From an uncultured Lachnospiraceae bacterium (GTDB lineage Bacteria > Bacillota_A > Clostridia > Lachnospirales > Lachnospiraceae), in NCBI GenBank assembly GCA_900553635.1, contig USDU01000141.1, positions 1 to 6,787 of the forward strand: a stretch of 6,787 nucleotides of DNA. Direction: 5' to 3'. The notes beneath the pieces were generated by a model. That model saw nothing but the letters and a program-made list of their open reading frames with translations, was not told the origin of the DNA and made no database searches. Made by a program: the position numbers and the translations under genes. Positions 5,552 through 6,787 of this stretch are shown piece by piece (within the stretch, counting starts at the first letter, position 1; each line of letters opens with the position of its first letter).

Positions 5552-5863
5552 ATGGCAGTGATAGAGATTACAGAAGCAAACTTTGAGACAGAGGTATTGA
5601 AGTCTGACGTTCCCGTACTGGTGGATTTCTGGGCTGTATGGTGCGGACCCTGTCAGATGCAGGGGCCTATTATCGACGAGCTGGCGGAAGAGGTACAGGG
5701 CGTTAAATTCGGCAAGCTGAATGTGGATGAGAACATGGGACTGGCGCAGAAGTTCCGCGTCATGAGCATTCCGACCCTGATGCTGTTCAAGGATGGACAG
5801 GCCGCAGCCACGGTTGTAGGTCTGCAGTCCAAAGAAGCTGTAAAGAATCTGCTGGGAGTCTGA
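5552..5863 (+). CDS. trxA: thioredoxin
   Basis: Cytoplasmic protein disulfide reductase of 103 residues, the normal thioredoxin length. It has the active site WCGPC (Trp30 to Cys34, redox pair Cys31/Cys34) after the buried-Asp strand VLVDFWA (residues 22-28). The conserved cis-proline is in MSIPTLMLF (Pro74), followed by the usual FKDG turn. The start at 5552 has AAGGAGG at 5537-5543, 8 bases upstream. Its stop is one base from the ATG of the reductase gene, so the two are cotranscribed and translationally coupled, and this thioredoxin is the obvious substrate of that reductase. The residues after CGPC are QMQGP rather than the more common KMIAP, a minor variation that may tune partner choice. 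Confidence 0.96.
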   Translation: MAVIEITEANFETEVLKSDVPVLVDFWAVWCGPCQMQGPIIDELAEEVQGVKFGKLNVDENMGLAQKFRVMSIPTLMLFKDGQAAATVVGLQSKEAVKNLLGV

Positions 5864-5864
5864 G

Positions 5865-6731
5865 ATGGCATACGACGTAATCATAGTAGGCAACGGACCG
5901 GCCGGGTTGTCGGCGGCCCTTTACACCAGCCGGGCGAATCTAAAGACCCTAGTCATCGGCAAGGATGACGGCGCGCTGACAAAAGCGGACAGGATCGAAA
6001 ACTATTTCGGCATGGCGGAGCCCATATCCGGCTGCGAGCTGGTGGAGAATACCAAAAAACAGGCACGCACCCTTGGCGCGGAGCTGATGGAGGATGAGAT
6101 TTTTCATATCAGCCGGAACGGCGGTTTCCGGCTGGAAGGGCGAAAAGGCGTCTATGAAGCGAAGACCGTCCTGCTGGCTACCGGAACCGCGAGAAAGACC
6201 GCGAATATCCCGGGATTTTCGAAGCTGGAAGGCCGTGGCGTCAGCTACTGTGCGGTCTGCGACGCATTCTTTTATCGTGGCCGGAAGGTGGGCGTCCTGG
6301 GAAATGAGGACTATGCCATCCATGAACTTGGCCAGCTTCTGCCTGTAGTCGGTGAAGCTGTGATCCTGACCAACGGAAAAGCGCTCACTACAGCAGCTCC
6401 GGAGGGCGTGGCTGTGATAGAGAAAAAGCTGATTTCCGTAAATGGGGAAGAACAGCTGGAAAGCGTAAGCTTCGATGACGGTGAGACCCTTGCCCTGGAC
6501 GGCTTATTTGTGGCGCTGGGAAGTGCCGGAGCCGCCGAGCTGGCCCGGAAAATCGGAGCCATGACAGAAGGACGGAACATCAAAGTGGATGAAGAAATGG
6601 CCACCAACGTACCGGGACTTTACGCAGCCGGAGACTGCACCGGAGGTCTTTTGCAGATTTCCAAGGCAGTAGGCGAGGGCGCAAAGGCTGCCATGAGTAT
6701 GATTCGGTTTGTACGGCAGCAGAAAAAATAA
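5865..6731 (+). CDS. thioredoxin reductase-like flavoprotein lacking usual NADPH motifs
   Basis: FAD-dependent disulfide reductase of 288 residues, expected to reduce the adjacent thioredoxin. FAD-binding elements are clear: GNGPAGLSAA (residues 9-18), LLATGTAR (103-110) and GLYAAGDCTGG (251-261). The redox pair is in YCAVCDAFF (Cys129/Cys132), spaced as in TrxB, although the usual CDG is CDA. The middle domain is abnormal. Where classic TrxB has GGGxSAxEEA and a later HRRxxxRA for NADPH, this protein has KVGVLGNEDYAIHELGQLL (141-159) and no arginine cluster. It is also about 20-30 residues shorter than standard TrxB. This resembles ferredoxin-dependent flavin thioredoxin reductases described in clostridia, but that donor is inferred. 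Start 5865 has GGGAG at 5854-5858 and lies one base after the trxA stop. I give no trxB symbol because NADPH use is doubtful. Confidence 0.9.
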   Translation: MAYDVIIVGNGPAGLSAALYTSRANLKTLVIGKDDGALTKADRIENYFGMAEPISGCELVENTKKQARTLGAELMEDEIFHISRNGGFRLEGRKGVYEAKTVLLATGTARKTANIPGFSKLEGRGVSYCAVCDAFFYRGRKVGVLGNEDYAIHELGQLLPVVGEAVILTNGKALTTAAPEGVAVIEKKLISVNGEEQLESVSFDDGETLALDGLFVALGSAGAAELARKIGAMTEGRNIKVDEEMATNVPGLYAAGDCTGGLLQISKAVGEGAKAAMSMIRFVRQQKK

Positions 6732-6754
6732 TGGATAACAAAGGAGAACGAAAA

Positions 6755-6787
6755 ATGAAATTGATGATAGCGTCAGATATTCACGGT
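6755..6787 (+). CDS. yfcE: YfcE-like metallophosphoesterase, first 11 codons only (3' end outside window)
   Basis: The window ends after MKLMIASDIHG, which matches the start of YfcE/MJ0936-type phosphodiesterases, including the first metal-binding motif D-x-H (Asp8, His10). The ribosome binding site AAAGGAG (6740-6746) lies 8 bases upstream. An in-frame ATG at 6731 overlaps the reductase stop (TAATG) and would add eight residues, but it has no good binding site, so 6755 is preferred. The gene follows the reductase by 23 bases on the same strand with no terminator, so it is probably in the trx operon. The family call rests on only 11 residues. Confidence 0.7.
   Translation, partial: MKLMIASDIHG

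Noticed and set aside
1..6787. CRISPR array, tRNA, rRNA or phage attachment sites
   Set aside because: No regularly spaced direct repeats, cloverleaf-like tRNA sequence, rRNA segment or integrase with flanking repeats was seen.

Overview
The window looks like chromosomal DNA from an anaerobic Firmicute, most plausibly a Lachnospiraceae/Clostridia member. This rests on strong AAGGAGG-type ribosome binding sites, moderate GC, and protein families common in that group: an ArsP_2-type metal permease, a CPBP protease, a DUF5692-like membrane protein, SdpR/SdpI, and a thioredoxin paired with a short, non-canonical thioredoxin reductase. The assignment is inferred from gene style; no rRNA or other phylogenetic marker is present.

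Layout. Positions 1 to about 550 hold the 3' half of an IS30-family transposase and the probable right end of that insertion sequence; the 5' part lies outside the window. Next comes a lone metal permease gene (719-1555) with a leader hairpin and its own terminator. A CPBP intramembrane protease gene (1687-2508) follows, also closed by a clear terminator. A strong promoter (TTGACC-17-TACAAT) then drives a 536-codon frame (2680-4290). Its first ~191 codons are a TetR-family repressor and its last 345 codons are a tryptophan-rich multi-pass membrane protein that resembles DUF5692. A large hairpin separates this from the convergent minus-strand pair sdpR-sdpI (5282-4368), an ArsR-type autorepressor coupled to an SdpI-like membrane protein. 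On the plus strand, divergent from sdpR, an operon starts with trxA (5552-5863) and an atypical flavin thioredoxin reductase (5865-6731), followed by the first 11 codons of a YfcE-like phosphoesterase at the right edge.

How the parts work together. Most units look like small independent modules, several with visible control elements. The TetR promoter is surrounded by repeated GTTTCC/GGAAAC half-sites. The sdpRI promoter is followed at once by four symmetric TTAGAT/ATCTAA half-sites, as expected for autorepression. Thioredoxin and its reductase are separated by one base and surely work as a redox pair; the reductase lacks the usual NADPH-binding signatures, so its electron donor may be ferredoxin or another carrier.

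The most unusual point is the TetR/membrane-protein frame. It is either a true membrane-tethered repressor or two genes fused by loss of one A in an A5 tract. A perfect internal ribosome binding site and ATG at the domain boundary, and a TGA just before it in the -1 frame, favour a two-gene origin and possible dual expression.
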